This document shows positions 1 to 10,867 of a stretch of 64,000 nucleotides of DNA, piece after piece. Source of the DNA: Linum tenue. Lineage: Eukaryota; Streptophyta; Magnoliopsida; Malpighiales; Linaceae. Below the pieces are notes generated by a model. The model saw nothing but the letters and a program-made list of their open reading frames with translations. It was not told where the DNA came from and searched no databases. Made by a program: the position numbers and the translations under genes. The stretch is from the NCBI GenBank assembly GCA_946122785.1, contig CAMGYJ010000005.1:62570200-62634199 (forward strand), in the 5' to 3' direction. Each line of letters begins with the position of its first letter. Position 1 is the stretch's first letter.

Positions 1-15
1 ACTCAAAACATGCCC

Positions 16-1473
16 CTAGGGCCCTCCAAGACCGGAGAAGTCGATCTGGTTCATGAGGTCGTCGTCGCCATCCTCCGGTGGCTGCTGTGGCGGTGAATGA
101 TCCCACCGGGTGGTCCAGTGGTGCTCCTCTGGAGGGTGACAAGCCTGGAGCAGGTGCTCCGAGTACTCCATCAGACGGCGTCCACGATCTCTCTCCCGCT
201 CGATGAGAGCACTAGTGACTCCCATGTGGGTCTCCAAGCGGCCAAGGCGCTCGTCAACTCCCGCCATCCTGGACTGGTACTCGGCCTGGTGGGCCGAATA
301 CTGCTGGTAGAACTGGACCTGATGGTCCATGAGCTGCTGGTTCTGAAGACCGAGCTGCTGGAACTGAAGCCCCATCTGCTGGAACTGCTCCGTGAAGAAG
401 TCCATAGATGGGCCAGAAGCCATCGACGAACCAGAAGGACCAGAAGAGGACTCGCCTCTCACCGGTCTCCGTCGAGGCTGCAGGTCCCCTGGTGGAGAGA
501 GCGGGGGCTCCGGCTCATCGGCATCCATGGCGCCGTCATCATCATCATCAGCATCCTCATCCACCTCCTCATCGGAGTAGTCAACATCCTCCTCGTCCTC
601 ATCAAGATCCTCAACCTCCTCAGGGGGCATAGAGAGCCCAGCCACCCAGGTACGGATGTCATCAGTGGCCAGGAGGCGTGCACTGTGGAGCACGTCCCGA
701 CTGAGGGGGGTGGAGCCGCCCTGTGAAGAAGCATCCTGAAGCCCCTCGAAGCTGATGCCGAAATGGTGCGCCAACCGGGTGATCAGGGGACCACAGAAGA
801 GGTGGGTGGGTTTCCCGTGGCACCGGAAGAAAGTGGTGGCCACGAAAGAACCCAGGTGGAGCATGTGGTCCGGGTCCCCCATCGAGTACATGGCGTACAG
901 CACCCACTTTGGAATCTTATGCGAGCCGGTGGCGTTGGGAACGATGGAGCGGGTGATCAGCAGGTTCAGAATGTGCCACTCCGGCTTGAGGGTGCTGACG
1001 TAGGTCTGGCCAGCCTCGAAGAACTCATACCGATGGTCATGCCTGGCTGCATGGCGGTAGAAATGGTCCTGGTCCCAATCGGTCGGGTTCGGGAGCTCGA
1101 CCGTGTGGCCATCGAATGGGTGGTACTCGATCCCCAATGCGTAGGCCAACCCGTCAATGGTCAGCTCCCGGAGACGGCCACCCATCCTGAATGTGACCGC
1201 AAAGGCGTCCCGGGGCTTCTTGCGGTCATACTGAAATGTGGTGTAGAACTCCCACACCAGCTCCGTGTAGGTGGGCTCAACTATGGTGAGCAGCGTCCGC
1301 CAATCGCGGTGACTGATGGCGGCGCTGAGCTCCTGCAGACAGTGGAGCTGCTCGAACACAGCCCACTCGAGATGGTGGTGGCGCTCCAGTTTCCCCCGGA
1401 TCACCGTGCGGAACTGATCCGCATAGTCCGAGTGCAGGCGCAGACCCTGCACAAACGGATGGTCCTGAGACAT
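16..1473 (-). CDS. Athila-type third ORF (ORF3, 485 aa), downstream of pol
   Basis: Open frame of 485 residues from an ATG at 1473 to a TAG at 16-18. The first ~240 residues resemble the ATHILA ORF-1/plant transposon protein family: a helical domain with a TELVWEF-type motif near residue 72 and an RELTIDGLAYALGI motif near residue 103. Then come an acidic Asp/Glu tract (about residues 285-320), a Pro/Ser-rich stretch, and a Gln-rich segment (about 360-440) that looks able to form a coiled coil. I see no signal peptide or membrane segment, so an envelope role is not supported by the sequence. Element B has a truncated homologue at 27557. The start is supported by B's equivalent ATG four bases after the splice acceptor. 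In Athila elements this ORF lies after pol; its function is not established. Confidence 0.8.
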   Translation of the reverse strand: MSQDHPFVQGLRLHSDYADQFRTVIRGKLERHHHLEWAVFEQLHCLQELSAAISHRDWRTLLTIVEPTYTELVWEFYTTFQYDRKKPRDAFAVTFRMGGRLRELTIDGLAYALGIEYHPFDGHTVELPNPTDWDQDHFYRHAARHDHRYEFFEAGQTYVSTLKPEWHILNLLITRSIVPNATGSHKIPKWVLYAMYSMGDPDHMLHLGSFVATTFFRCHGKPTHLFCGPLITRLAHHFGISFEGLQDASSQGGSTPLSRDVLHSARLLATDDIRTWVAGLSMPPEEVEDLDEDEEDVDYSDEEVDEDADDDDDGAMDADEPEPPLSPPGDLQPRRRPVRGESSSGPSGSSMASGPSMDFFTEQFQQMGLQFQQLGLQNQQLMDHQVQFYQQYSAHQAEYQSRMAGVDERLGRLETHMGVTSALIERERDRGRRLMEYSEHLLQACHPPEEHHWTTRWDHSPPQQPPEDGDDDLMNQIDFSGLGGP

Positions 1474-1735
1474 GTTCCTGGAAACGCAAGTAAAATTGTA
1501 GTGAGGACACGAAAAAAGGGGTGAGGGACGCGAGAGGGGCCAAAAAGCGCCTGAGGAGGCTCGCCGGAAAGTGGCCGGAAAATGACCGACGAGTCGCCGG
1601 AAAGTCGCCGGAAAATGACCGGCGACGGTGGTGGCGCGGCGGCGGCCAAAGAGGAGAGAGGGGAGAGAGGAGAAATTTTGGAAAAAAAAAAATGAGAGTA
1701 GAGAGAGAAATGACCGGGGGTTTCCTTTAAATAGT
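1474..1735 (-). promoter_or_regulatory. Leader and internal promoter of element A ORF3, intron absent
   Basis: On the - strand a TATA-like CTATTTAAAG (1725-1734) is followed by a CT-rich leader (CATTTCTCTCTCTACTC), a short CCG-rich patch and repeats of TTTCCGGCGACTTTCCGG. It ends TTTCCAG-GAAC-ATG at the ORF3 start. Element B has the same parts in the same order (26794-27556) but with a 278-bp GT-AG intron between TTTCCAG and the four bases before its ATG. A promoter role is inferred from the TATA and its position. Confidence 0.6.
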
Positions 1736-2165
1736 CAAAATACCCGGTCGGGTCTCAGAAATACCCGGTCGGGTATTTCTGATTCCTCGACCGGGGTTTG
1801 CTAAACGCAGCGTATCAAATGGGCCATTATACACGGCCTTGAGTCAAAAATACCCGGTCGGGTAATTTTGGATTAAGGTCAGGTATTTTTGTGAAACGCT
1901 GCGTGTAAGGCCTTGAAAACCCCCGGCCTCGAACCAAAAATACCCGGGCGGGTAATTTTGGTACGAGGTCGGGTATTTTTGTAAAAACGCTGCGTTCAAG
2001 GCCTTGGGAATCCCCGGCCTCGAACCACAAATACCCGGTCGGGTATTTTTGGGACGAGGTCGGGTATTTCCCATTTCCCCCCCCCCCGAGAAACAGAGGG
2101 GGCCCCGGGCGTGGACCAAAAATACCCGGTCGGGTATTTTGGCCCACGACCGGGTATTTCCCCCA
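1736..2165 (-). repeat. Internal array of AATACCCG-NN-CGGGTATT palindromes, element A
   Basis: At least six copies of a near-palindrome with arms AATACCCG and CGGGTATT, intact or with one arm changed, separated by 20-60 bases (for example around 1740-1775, 1849-1890, 1940-1980, 2031-2075 and 2125-2160). The spacer GAGAAACAGAGGGGGCCCC is also found in the LTR arrays of A and B. The array lies between the end of the pol frame and the ORF3 TATA. A CCC homopolymer run (2080-2089) lies inside it. Confidence 0.85.
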
Positions 2166-2323
2166 GTTCGGCCAAAAATCTCATTTCGCCCAAAATTTCA
2201 ACCTCTCCTGCACGAAAACACCAAATCAAGGCATCACAGACGACCGAACTTCATTACAGACATGCAACTGACTCGACACGACACAAAAACTCAGAAAAAA
2301 GAGAAAAAGAAATGCAAACCGTG

Positions 2324-2341
2324 GTGGGGTTGCCTCCCCAC
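2324..2341 (-). other. Conserved post-pol hairpin, element A
   Basis: On the - strand GTGGGGAGGCAACCCCAC folds as a six-pair stem with an AGGCAA loop, preceded by the palindrome AAGCGCTT. It lies about 45 bases after the stop of the truncated pol frame. The same 18 bases occur at 26303-26320 (B) and 54743-54760 (C), at nearly the same distance from the stop. It could act at the RNA level; this is inferred. Confidence 0.75.
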
Positions 2342-2386
2342 AAGCGCTTCTTTACCGTCTTTTAGCTGGACGCCCATGGTGGATAC

Positions 2387-4326
2387 TCAGGGAGGTGCAG
2401 GAACAGGTGCCTCCAAGAGCGGATCCACGTCGCTCTTGAGGTACAGCTTCAGGTTGTGGCCATGCACCCGACGGATGCGACCACCATCATCGGTCAGCTC
2501 GACCTGGCCATCCGGCAAGATGCAGGCGAGTGAGTACCTGGACGGCCAGGGTGGTCGTGGTGCAGGGGGCGGGACCAGCTCGTAGTGGTCTCCACCCTTC
2601 TTCCATGCAGGCTTAGCAACCTGCTGCTTCGGCCGCCACTCCTCTTTGAGCTTTTTATTCGGTGGTGAGGCTGGAGGGAGCGGCGGCGAAGGAGTGAGAG
2701 GGGGGTCCTGCAAAATGGGAGGTGCAGAAGGATACACGACAGGCTCGTGTACCTGATCAGAAATGGCATGCACAAGTGTGACAGCAATCATAGCACAGTG
2801 ATCGAAATCAGTCACAGAAAAAGTGGCCTGTTCATTCCCAGCACGCAGGATCAGTTTACCATCATGCACATCAATAAGTGCCTTGGCGGTGGCAAGAAAT
2901 GGTCTCCCTAAAATCAAAGGCACATCCACATCATCATTTATATCCAGAATAACAAAATCAACAGGATATGTGCAAAGCAGTCAAAATCGAGATTTTACCT
3001 AAAATCGAAAACTGGGGTAAAATCGGAATCGTAAAATTGAATCGTAAAATCGTAGGATTTTAAGTACCATATAGAAATTAACATATAATAATATTAATAA
3101 GGTATATCATTAATAAGACGAAGACATATAACATTTAAAATGATAATTTGAAGATTAATATTTCAAAATCATCATTTTAATTGTTATTTAATGTGTAACT
3201 CAAAATAATTTATGGGAAAGGGATAGCTCATGGGGTTTGCTCTTGTTTTCATGTTGTGTTTAGATAGTTTAACTCAAAGTAGTATCCCGACATCATCTAC
3301 TAAGCATGATTTAAAACTAAGAATAAGTGAACTCCAATAAAAAAATTAATGTCATTGGTTTGGTACAAATATATTCATTAATCAATTAGTTTATTAATAA
3401 CGATGTCAATTCTTGCGTATTTATAATATCATGGCAACGGTTTTACTGATGAGTTAAACAACGAGAAGGGAAAGGTGTTAACCGAACCCTAATTTGTTTT
3501 TTTTTTTTTATTTTCAAAAGTTCTTTTAATAGGAAAAATATATGAGAAGATCCCCGTAATTGGTCTTTCCCCCCGAAATAGTTCTGCTTCTTTTGAATTG
3601 GCTCTGTTTTGTTCACATTGGATCAAAATCCTGATTTTGGTACGCTTTTACGATTTTAACGATTTTAATCCCGATTTTGAACGATTTTAAGGTCCATCAA
3701 TTTTATAGTAAAATCAGGATCGGAATCCCTGAGTAAAATCCTAAAATCCTATGATTTTACGATCAAAATCCCGATTTTGACTGCATTGGATATGTGAATG
3801 CATCCACTTTAACAAGCAGATCCTCTATGATACCCCTAGGATGCACAACGGAACGGTCAGCTAGCTGAATGCTCATCCTAGTAGGGCTAAGTTCACCTAG
3901 GTCTAGCTTTTTGAACAATTTGTATGGCATGACATTAATGCTAGCGCCTGGGTCCGTCAAGGACTTTCCTATATGCATGCTGCCAATAGTAAGAGGGATA
4001 GTAAAACTCCCTGGGTCCTTGCACTTTTCGGGCAGCTTGTTCTGCAGGACAGCAGAACATTCCTCGCTCAGCAGCACTGTCGAGAGATCCCCAAGTTTCT
4101 TTTTGTTGGTGAGGAGATCTTTTATGAACTTTGCGTACTTGGGCATCTTCGACAGTGCCTCCACAAATGGTACGCTGATGTTGAGCTGCTTCAACTTTGC
4201 CATAAACTTGGCAAACTCAGTCTCCAGCTTGTCTTTGTGTAGGCGAGTGGGGAAGGGAAGCTGGGGTACATGCTCCTTAACCACTGATTGTGGTTTGGGA
4301 GCAGGGGCTTCCTTCTCCACCTGCAC
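2387..4326 (-). pseudogene. Aspartic protease and shortened pol tail of element A, split by a MITE
   Basis: One reading frame in two parts: 4326-3797 holds the end of gag and the start of the protease, 2929-2387 holds the rest; the MITE at 2973-3787 interrupts it. The protease reads [10 protein letters not shown] where B reads [10 protein letters not shown], so the catalytic Asp is kept but the next residue is Pro. After [18 protein letters not shown] the frame runs into a Pro-rich linker and ends with GHNLKLYLKSDVDPLLE, which corresponds to the extreme C-terminus of B's integrase ([13 protein letters not shown]). The roughly 1,000 residues of RT, RNase H and integrase between these points in B are replaced by about 115 unrelated, proline-rich residues. 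Confidence 0.8.
2973..3787. mobile_element. Mutator-type MITE (815 bp) with 9-bp target duplication
   Basis: The insertion is flanked by GGATATGTG at 2964-2972 and 3788-3796; B's uninterrupted sequence has a single copy. Terminal inverted repeats are GCAGTCAAAATCGAGATTTT on the left and the complement of AAAATCCCGATTTTGACTGC on the right. Both ends carry many subterminal GATTTTA/TAAAATC motifs in both orientations. The interior is AT-rich and codes for nothing. A 9-bp duplication is typical of the Mutator superfamily, so a transposase from elsewhere would have moved it. Confidence 0.85.
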
Positions 4327-4530
4327 TTCTGCATCATCGGCTGGAAGTGCTGAAGCCGGTAGTGGTTCCTCCTGCCTGGTCGGGGCAGGATCAGCCGATG
4401 TGGGCCTGCCGCTCCTGGTGAAGATGACATCCAGCTGCTCGTGCGGCTCCCGTGGATTGGGGATGGTGGTGGCAGGTAGAGTTCCCGGGGCCCGGGCAGT
4501 AAGTTGGCGCGCTAGGGAACCGACTTGGTG

Positions 4531-6052
4531 CTATAGATCTTGCAGAATAGCACCCTGGTTCCTCTGACCTGCCTCCAGAGAGGCTATGCTCTGGTCCACC
4601 CTCGTGAAATTCGCCTGGCTAGTGGTCATGAATGCCGCCAAAATATTCTTCAGATCGGTCATCTGGTTATCGGCAGCTGGGGCTGCTGTGGCTCGGCATA
4701 CTGTCGCTGGGTTGCTTGAATGGCTGCCCCTGCCTAGGCTGGTAGGGCTGCTGCTGTGGTCGTGGCCCCTGCCTAGCCTGGAAGGGCTGCCTCTGCTGAA
4801 AACCACCTGCTGGTGCTGGGAAACCAGGGGGTTTGGTGTTGTTGCTACTCCAGGAGAAGTTGGGATGCTGGCGCCATCCTTCATTGTAGGTGTTGCTATA
4901 TGGGTCCAGGCGCCGAGCATTTGCGATGAAGTCCACCTGTTCTTGGGGAGTAGAGGACTCCCCCATAGCCTGACAGTCCTCCACCCGGTGATTCGGGCTC
5001 TCACACCACTGGCACTGAGCCACTGGAGGCGTAGCTGTGCCTCGGCCCGGAAGGAGGCCGTTGGGCTGCTTCAATGTCTACACCAACTCAGCCACCTGCT
5101 GCTCTAAACCGGACCTGGCCTCCACAGCGTGCACACCACGGTCGCGGGACTGTCTGCCTCTGCTGCTCTGCCCCCAGGAATGATCGCGGGAAGCCAAGGT
5201 ACTGATCATCTGGTTTAGCTCGGGTGGAGTCTTAGTAAGAATATCCCCTCCTGGGCATAGAGACTCGATCACCCTCTGGCTGTCTGGAGTGAGGGCGCTG
5301 TAGAAGTTCCCCACTGTGAAAGCATCACTGAAGCCATGATGGGGACACTGCCAGAAGTATCCCATGTACCGCTCCCATGCATCACGAAGTGACTCATCTG
5401 GCTCTTGGCGGAAGTGAGTGATCTCCCGCTGAATCTCTGTGGTCTTCGATGCCGGATAGTACCTGTGCACAAACTTGTCTGCCAGATCGTCCCAAGAAGT
5501 GATGGACAGTGGGGGCTGGGTCTCCAACCACCTCTTAGCATTCCCCGCCAGAGAATGGGGGAAGAGGTGAAGGCGGATTGCGTCATCCGGGACACCGTTC
5601 AGCTTGAACCCGTTCGTCAGCTGCAGAAAACGGGAAAGATGTACCCGGGCCTCCTCATCCTTCAAGCCATGGAACTGGATAGAGGATGTAATAAGTTGAA
5701 TCCAGCATGGCTTGATCTCGAAGTTGTTTGCTGGAATGGGCGGATAGAGGATGACCGGGCGGATGTCAGCAATCCGCGGAGTGTAGTAATACTCCAAGGT
5801 GGGACCCGGTGGTGGTGGATGATGATGAACCCCAGCTCCCTGGGGATTGGGGTCGTTCCCCAGGAACTGGTTCTCCGGAGGTGGGTTGTGATCGCCTTCC
5901 ATCTCGTACTCATCCTCGGACTCGCTGCTCAATTGGCCGTCTCCGCGCTCTTCCGTAGCCAGTCTAGCTCGCTGTTGTCTCCTAAGATGGCGGCAGGTGC
6001 GTTCAAGCTCTGGATCCAACGGCCGTAAATCTCCCGACTGGCTACCGGTCAT
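4531..6052 (-). pseudogene. gag of element A, broken by stops and a frameshift
   Basis: The nucleocapsid-type polyprotein starts at ATG 6052 and runs open for 324 residues. It contains the Ty3-type gag core (about residues 100-270, with the motifs GLKDEEARVHLSRFLQL and AKRWLETQPP). It meets a TAG at 5078-5080 where element B has CAG (Gln). The same frame continues into a CCHC zinc knuckle (CX2CX4HX4C, CQWCESPNHRVEDC, about 4970-5015) and a Gln/Pro-rich region. It then shifts frame near 4690 and meets another TAG at about 4545, again where B has CAG. The N-terminal part is better preserved than in B. The pattern suggests decay after insertion; stop-codon readthrough at the first TAG is a less likely alternative. 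Confidence 0.8.
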
Positions 6053-6177
6053 GCACTATCTGCACACAATCAAGCAATGCAAACCCGTGAAGGCACAAGT
6101 GGGAAAGAACAAACACTCAATGCGAAAATGAAAATGCTAAAGTAACAGAAATCACTTTTCTTCAACAACCTAGCCGT

Positions 6178-6195
6178 TCCCCGGCAACGGCGCCA
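6178..6195 (-). other. Primer-binding site, element A (tRNA-Asp type)
   Basis: On the - strand TGGCGCCGTTGCCGGGGA begins six bases after the LTR end. Athila-lineage elements use a site complementary to the 3' end of tRNA-Asp. The identical sequence is found in B at 20573-20590. Confidence 0.9.
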
Positions 6196-6201
6196 AAAAC
6201 T

Positions 6202-7553
6202 TGACTCACTCCTACTGTCACTCTAGAAAATGGCCAAGTGTAACCACTTCCTAAAGCGTAGTATAGCGGGTTTGGGTTTTATTGTCAACCCGGGTCCTAG
6301 ATGTGATGACTACTCAGTGAATTCGTATTATCTAGCAATGAAACTTTAATGCAGATTCAAACAAATAATAAAAAAAAAAAAACACAAAGCAAGTTAAATG
6401 GTTGTTCAAGTCAAGAGAGGTCACCCGGATATGGTTCCCCCTAGACTGCAGTTAAGCCGGATTGCAATTTACCAAGTTCAGTTTTTATGAAAGTTATACT
6501 GCGGAAGGTTCTTAACTAGTCCGAAGTCTCGACTAAAGGTCTCCAGACCCTCTCAATCTGAGTCTCTAGCGGGCGACTAACCTCCACCAGAGTAAACAGA
6601 TTGAGGCCCTAGTGAACCAAACCTCCACTACCGAATTGAATGCGGTACAGAATAGCGAATTGACTCCTCGACTAAAGTCACCAATTCGCCACCTTCGATT
6701 AAGGATACTCTATCAACCTAGGCAGATATTCTCATTCTAGGTCAAAGCAGAAACAACAGGAATTTGATCAGGCTTCAAGTCATTCAATCATTCAAACCAC
6801 AATCGAATATAATCAATTCACAAACTCTGTACTTGGGTTCATACAATCAGACCTAGCATACAAATCTAGGGTTCCCCATACCCAGATGAATGGGGGAGCT
6901 ACTCCATAGAGAAAGAAGCAAAAGCAGATTCAGACGCGGAAATCATACTGTGAAGACGGATTTCTGCTCCTGGACGTTTAATCGGCACTTCTCCAAGCTC
7001 AAGCCGGGCTCCAATGGTGATGAAGATCAAGCTATGGCACTTGGGAACTCTGGTTCGTCGCTTTCTCTCTCTAGGAATCGCTTTCTCTCTAAAAAACTCG
7101 GAACCCTTGCAAGATGGCCTTCCTTTTCCTTAAATCAGCTAGCAGATCGCGATACCCGGTCGAAATACCCGGTTGGGTATTTTGAGTCTCGACCGGGTAT
7201 AAATGGAACGCGCCGTTTCATCCAGGGAAAAATCCCCGGTCTGACTCTATAATCCCCGACCGGGGATTTTAGCCATTTGCCCGGGCCCCCTTCTGTTTCT
7301 CACGGGGCGCTCAAAGGAATAATACCCGGCCGGGTATTCTTGGTCATGGCCGGGTATTTTAATCCATCAGCCTCCTTCGTCCCAACTTCGCTCTTTTCGA
7401 CTCAGAACTCGTTTCTCCGCCTCTATACAACGCCGGGACCTGAAATATGACATAAACACACACCCTAGCGTGAAATCGGCTTAAAACACTAGAATCCACA
7501 TCTCAAACGACTTCAGAAAAGGGGTGAAAACATGTGTAATTATCGGTCTATCA
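6202..7553 (-). repeat. 5' LTR of element A (1352 bp)
   Basis: On the - strand it begins TGATAGACCGATAATTACAC at 7553 and ends GAGTGAGTCA at 6202, next to the primer site. It is colinear with B's 5' LTR over its length, including the palindrome array and the region before the primer site. Only this LTR is in the window. Confidence 0.9.
7151..7360 (-). promoter_or_regulatory. Palindrome array in the U3 of element A's LTR
   Basis: Several ATACCCGG/CCGGGTAT arms, alone or paired (7157-7200, 7322-7361), plus the variant AATCCCCG/CGGGGATT (7229-7272). The spacer GGGCCCCCTTCTGTTTCTC lies among them. The array sits upstream of the expected transcription start in the LTR. A role as a factor-binding array is inferred. 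Confidence 0.7.
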
Positions 7554-8190
7554 AGATGACTATGGGTCTTCTAGCCAAAGTATATTCAATGAGTTTATCT
7601 CGGCCTTAGAAGGGGAAGAAGCTGCCATACCAGCATTGAAAGCTCCTATGGGGATGTACGATCCCTTAAGGAAACTTCTTGAGTATGATACTGAGCTATC
7701 TCACAAGCTCAAGATGAGAAACATACCTTCCCACGTGCAACACTTTTTACTACGAAAGCTACCCGATCCGGGTCAATTCGTAATACAATGTGTTCTCAAT
7801 GATCTTCACCAGATGAAAGAACTTATTGATCTAGGGTCTAGTCTTAATGTTATGCCCTTCAATATCTTTAGGTCTCTTGGCATATACAAATTAGAGAGCA
7901 CAACCAGAACCATCTCCTTGGCCGACAATTCGGTTTGGCGACCATTAGGCATGGCAAGGGGTTTGAAGGTCGAGATAGGACCCTTCGTGTTCTCTCTAGA
8001 CTTTGTATTACTTGATACACACTAGGATAGAGATTACTCTATCATCTTTGGGATGCCTTTCTTGGCCATTTCCGGTGCTTTGATCGTTGTTCATAAACAT
8101 CTACTTACAATGGGAATAGACAATGTGGAGCATATTGTACACATGATTACTCCGAAAGCCAAGAAGGAGGAACACGATAAAAAATAAAGA
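7554..8190 (+). pseudogene. Gypsy aspartic protease relic
   Basis: The frame is open from 7554 and has the gag-to-protease junction style of Athila-like elements: KMRNIPSHVQHFLLRKLPDP, then the protease motif DLGSSLNVMP (near 7830) and the flap-like IIFGMPFLAISGALI (near 8045). A stop at 8023-8025 interrupts the domain and another ends it at about 8186. It differs clearly from A and B, so it is an older, separate element. Element A inserted into it. Confidence 0.75.
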
Positions 8191-10867
8191 TATACTTTTA
8201 TAGAATCTGATTGTGACTCCTCGGGGAATCCTATGCCCGACTATGGGGATGGTATCAACTTGATCCTTCCATACGACACGGAAAAGGAGTTAGAATTCCA
8301 CGCTAGAGAATTTGAGGAGGGTAATTCGCTATCACCAGATATCAAGTGAGAGTTTGAGGAGATGGTATGTACCTTATATGTCCATAAGTCACCCACGACT
8401 CAGAAATTTGCTTCTGATCCATCTCTCGATTCCCCTGCCCCAAATGATTGGTATGGAAAATAACCCTTATATCCTCATTGGTCAAATCAATAGAAAGGGC
8501 TAGCAATGCCTAGCTCAAATGCAGTAAAAAGAAGGCGCCACATCCGAGGCAACCCATGGTTTGTCTAACTTAAAGACACTACAGAAAAGTACTTACAAGT
8601 GATAACTCCGTTTCAATTTTAGCACTCTTGTAGAGTAGCTCATTGTCAATAAAGTTGGTGCACCCTAGATTTATGGGTTGTACGTAGTATCAAGCATCAT
8701 AGGATGACATGAAGATGGCACCATCAACTACTTCTACAAGTAAAGGTAACAATCATGAACCCTCGTACTATATCGACCTGCATTTTAAAAGAATGAGTGG
8801 TTGCAACCCTTTAGGAGTGCAAGTAGTCTTATAGCAAAACCATAATCGTCTATCTCAAACGACATTATGATGGTATTTTGAAGGGGGGGGGGGGTATTGT
8901 TTTAGTGTTAGGCCTTAGTGTAGGGAAATATTTTGTTACATCCATCCTTCTGCCTTTTTCCATTTCCACTCATCTTTGACCATGTATGCTTGCCTAAGAT
9001 CATCCCTATGTCGACCATCACAAAACCTTAATTTGATCACTTCATCACCATGGACGTGTTTTTTCACACACCACCCACCTCGTGTATTTATTCTTCATGT
9101 TCTCTTCTATTGATATCCTTAGTTTGAAACCTTGTGAATGCATGTGTGGTTCCATGTGTTTGCTTGCTTTTCGAACCCTTGAGCTTCATATATCCATCTA
9201 CTGCATGCTTGTGATAGTTAAAGCTCTTATGCTTACTTTGAAATATATTTTGAGGTTGCTATTTCTTGCATGTGTTGTGATGGAGTTGGGATTAGAGGGA
9301 ATGGATGATTGAATGATTGCATCGTGTGGAAGATGTTGGTTATATGTGTGTAGATAAAGGAATATGGACATCTACTTGTGTCATGAGACATAGCTAGCAT
9401 TCGAGGGTGTCTCGCTCGACATTGGTTCCCTCTTCCAATATAAGCTCCTTCGTAGCTTTTATGTTGAAGGAACTAAAGTGTGTGGTGATAAATTAGACTT
9501 CGTCGAATGACACTCTCTTCAAGAATGCCGCACTATGATATATGATGGTACTCTGGTAAACCCTAGCATGTCACTCTTCTTCTTAGGAAGACATAAGGGT
9601 GTCACCATTTTGCCTTCATACATCTTCTCATATGACTATTCATTGTGTATTTTCCCACTTCTGTGACAAGACATTCAACAATTCAACCATGCATGTGTAT
9701 GTTGCTTATGACATCACACAATTAATGCCACTATGGCCTTGCATTTGGCATGTCGCCTACCATTGAAGGCTCTTCTCTCATTATTGATTTGGATTACCTT
9801 AAGAGAGCTACTTACGCAAACCTCTTAGGTTTTGCCATAAAGGAGGAAATAACACACTTGCTCTCTCCGTTTTACACTTTTTCGTTGTTCGTGAAGCTAA
9901 TCATCAAAGGAAATGGCTAATTTGCTTGGAGTTTTACACATCAGGTAACTTCAATCTACTTTCCTCTCTACTGCTTGCTTGTTCCAATGAGGACATTGTC
10001 CCATTTAATGTGTGGCGTGAGATTTAGGTAGATTGTTCTTCATGATATATACCATGTTTGTGTGAATATTCATGCATTTGGGGAAGGGTTTTGTGTGCAC
10101 ATTTGTGCATTCAAATTTCAAATTTTTTGAGTAATGCTGCACCCCCAATGCAAATTTGAAGTTCATCATACTTCGAATTGTTAATCTGTCAGAAAAACGT
10201 ATGAATTGGTGCTTCCTACCATCCTTTTCAATTTCCCAAAACCCTCCTCATAGGATTGAGTCTTTTATGCTTAAAGCAAAATGAGGTCGATATGTAGCTT
10301 CGTACATTTGAAGTCCTACCATGTGAAGTCTAAATCAAATGAATGCCACTGCAAATAAAGTGTGGGGTAAAATCCAAGTGTGAGGTGTCCTATCCTGGGA
10401 AATAAATGATTTTGGAAGAGATACTAGTTGAGTCTTGGTGGGGTAGGCCTACGAGATGATGCTAGTTTCTTTTTAGTACAAGTGAAATTTCCACCCTTAT
10501 GATATCACTGTCAACTTGAGGATGTGTTTTCAAGGGCACGAATAAACCTTCTGAAACCCCTTGAATTCATCGAACCTCCGCACGATTGAGGAAAAAGAGC
10601 TAAAAACTGCTCTTGCTTGATCAAAGCTTGCTAAGTACCAACGTACAAAGCAGAATAAACCCCCTTCTGCGTATAAACCGGAAACGAGAAGTGTAAAGCA
10701 GCATGGCAAGATTGTCTTAATACAAAAACTCTTCAAAATACTTACATGGGAAGGATTGTAAATACTTCCTAATCAATCTACATATAGTTCACCCCAACCT
10801 TCGCACAAGAAGACTCGAGTAAGAGAAAGAGAACTCCATCTCGTGAAACACAGATCATTTTGTCCTT
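8191..10867 (+). other. Decayed internal region of an old gypsy element
   Basis: Continues the frame of the protease relic for about 300 bases with several stops, then shows no coding signal I can name. A run of 12-13 G at 8883-8894 may be a decayed purine tract. Two pieces recall post-pol regions of Athila elements: GAGGACATTGTCCCATTTAA followed by TGTGTGGCGTGAG near 9990-10022, and AAAGTGTGGGGTAAAATCC near 10358. RT and integrase are missing. Confidence 0.45.

Larger units (their letters stand above)
1..7553 (-). mobile_element. Element A: Athila-like Ty3/gypsy retrotransposon, non-autonomous, 3' end outside window
   Basis: Read on the - strand the order is 5' LTR (7553-6202), tRNA-Asp primer site, gag, aspartic protease, a short proline-rich tail, a hairpin, a palindrome array, a TATA-like leader and a third ORF that ends at 16. 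The order and sequence match element B on the + strand at 19.2-27.9 kb, so A and B are members of one family. Between the protease and the end of the pol frame, A lacks the reverse transcriptase, RNase H and integrase that B has, so A could only move with enzymes supplied in trans. gag has stops and a frameshift. The element sits inside an older gypsy relic: the relic's protease frame is open from the first base after the LTR (7554). The 3' LTR and left target duplication are beyond the window. Confidence 0.9.

Noticed and set aside
97..726. 209-residue + strand frame
   Set aside because: Antisense shadow of the ORF3 coding frame of element A.
9082..9312. 76-residue hydrophobic frame
   Set aside because: Lies in a decayed element interior; no homology or promoter features recognised.
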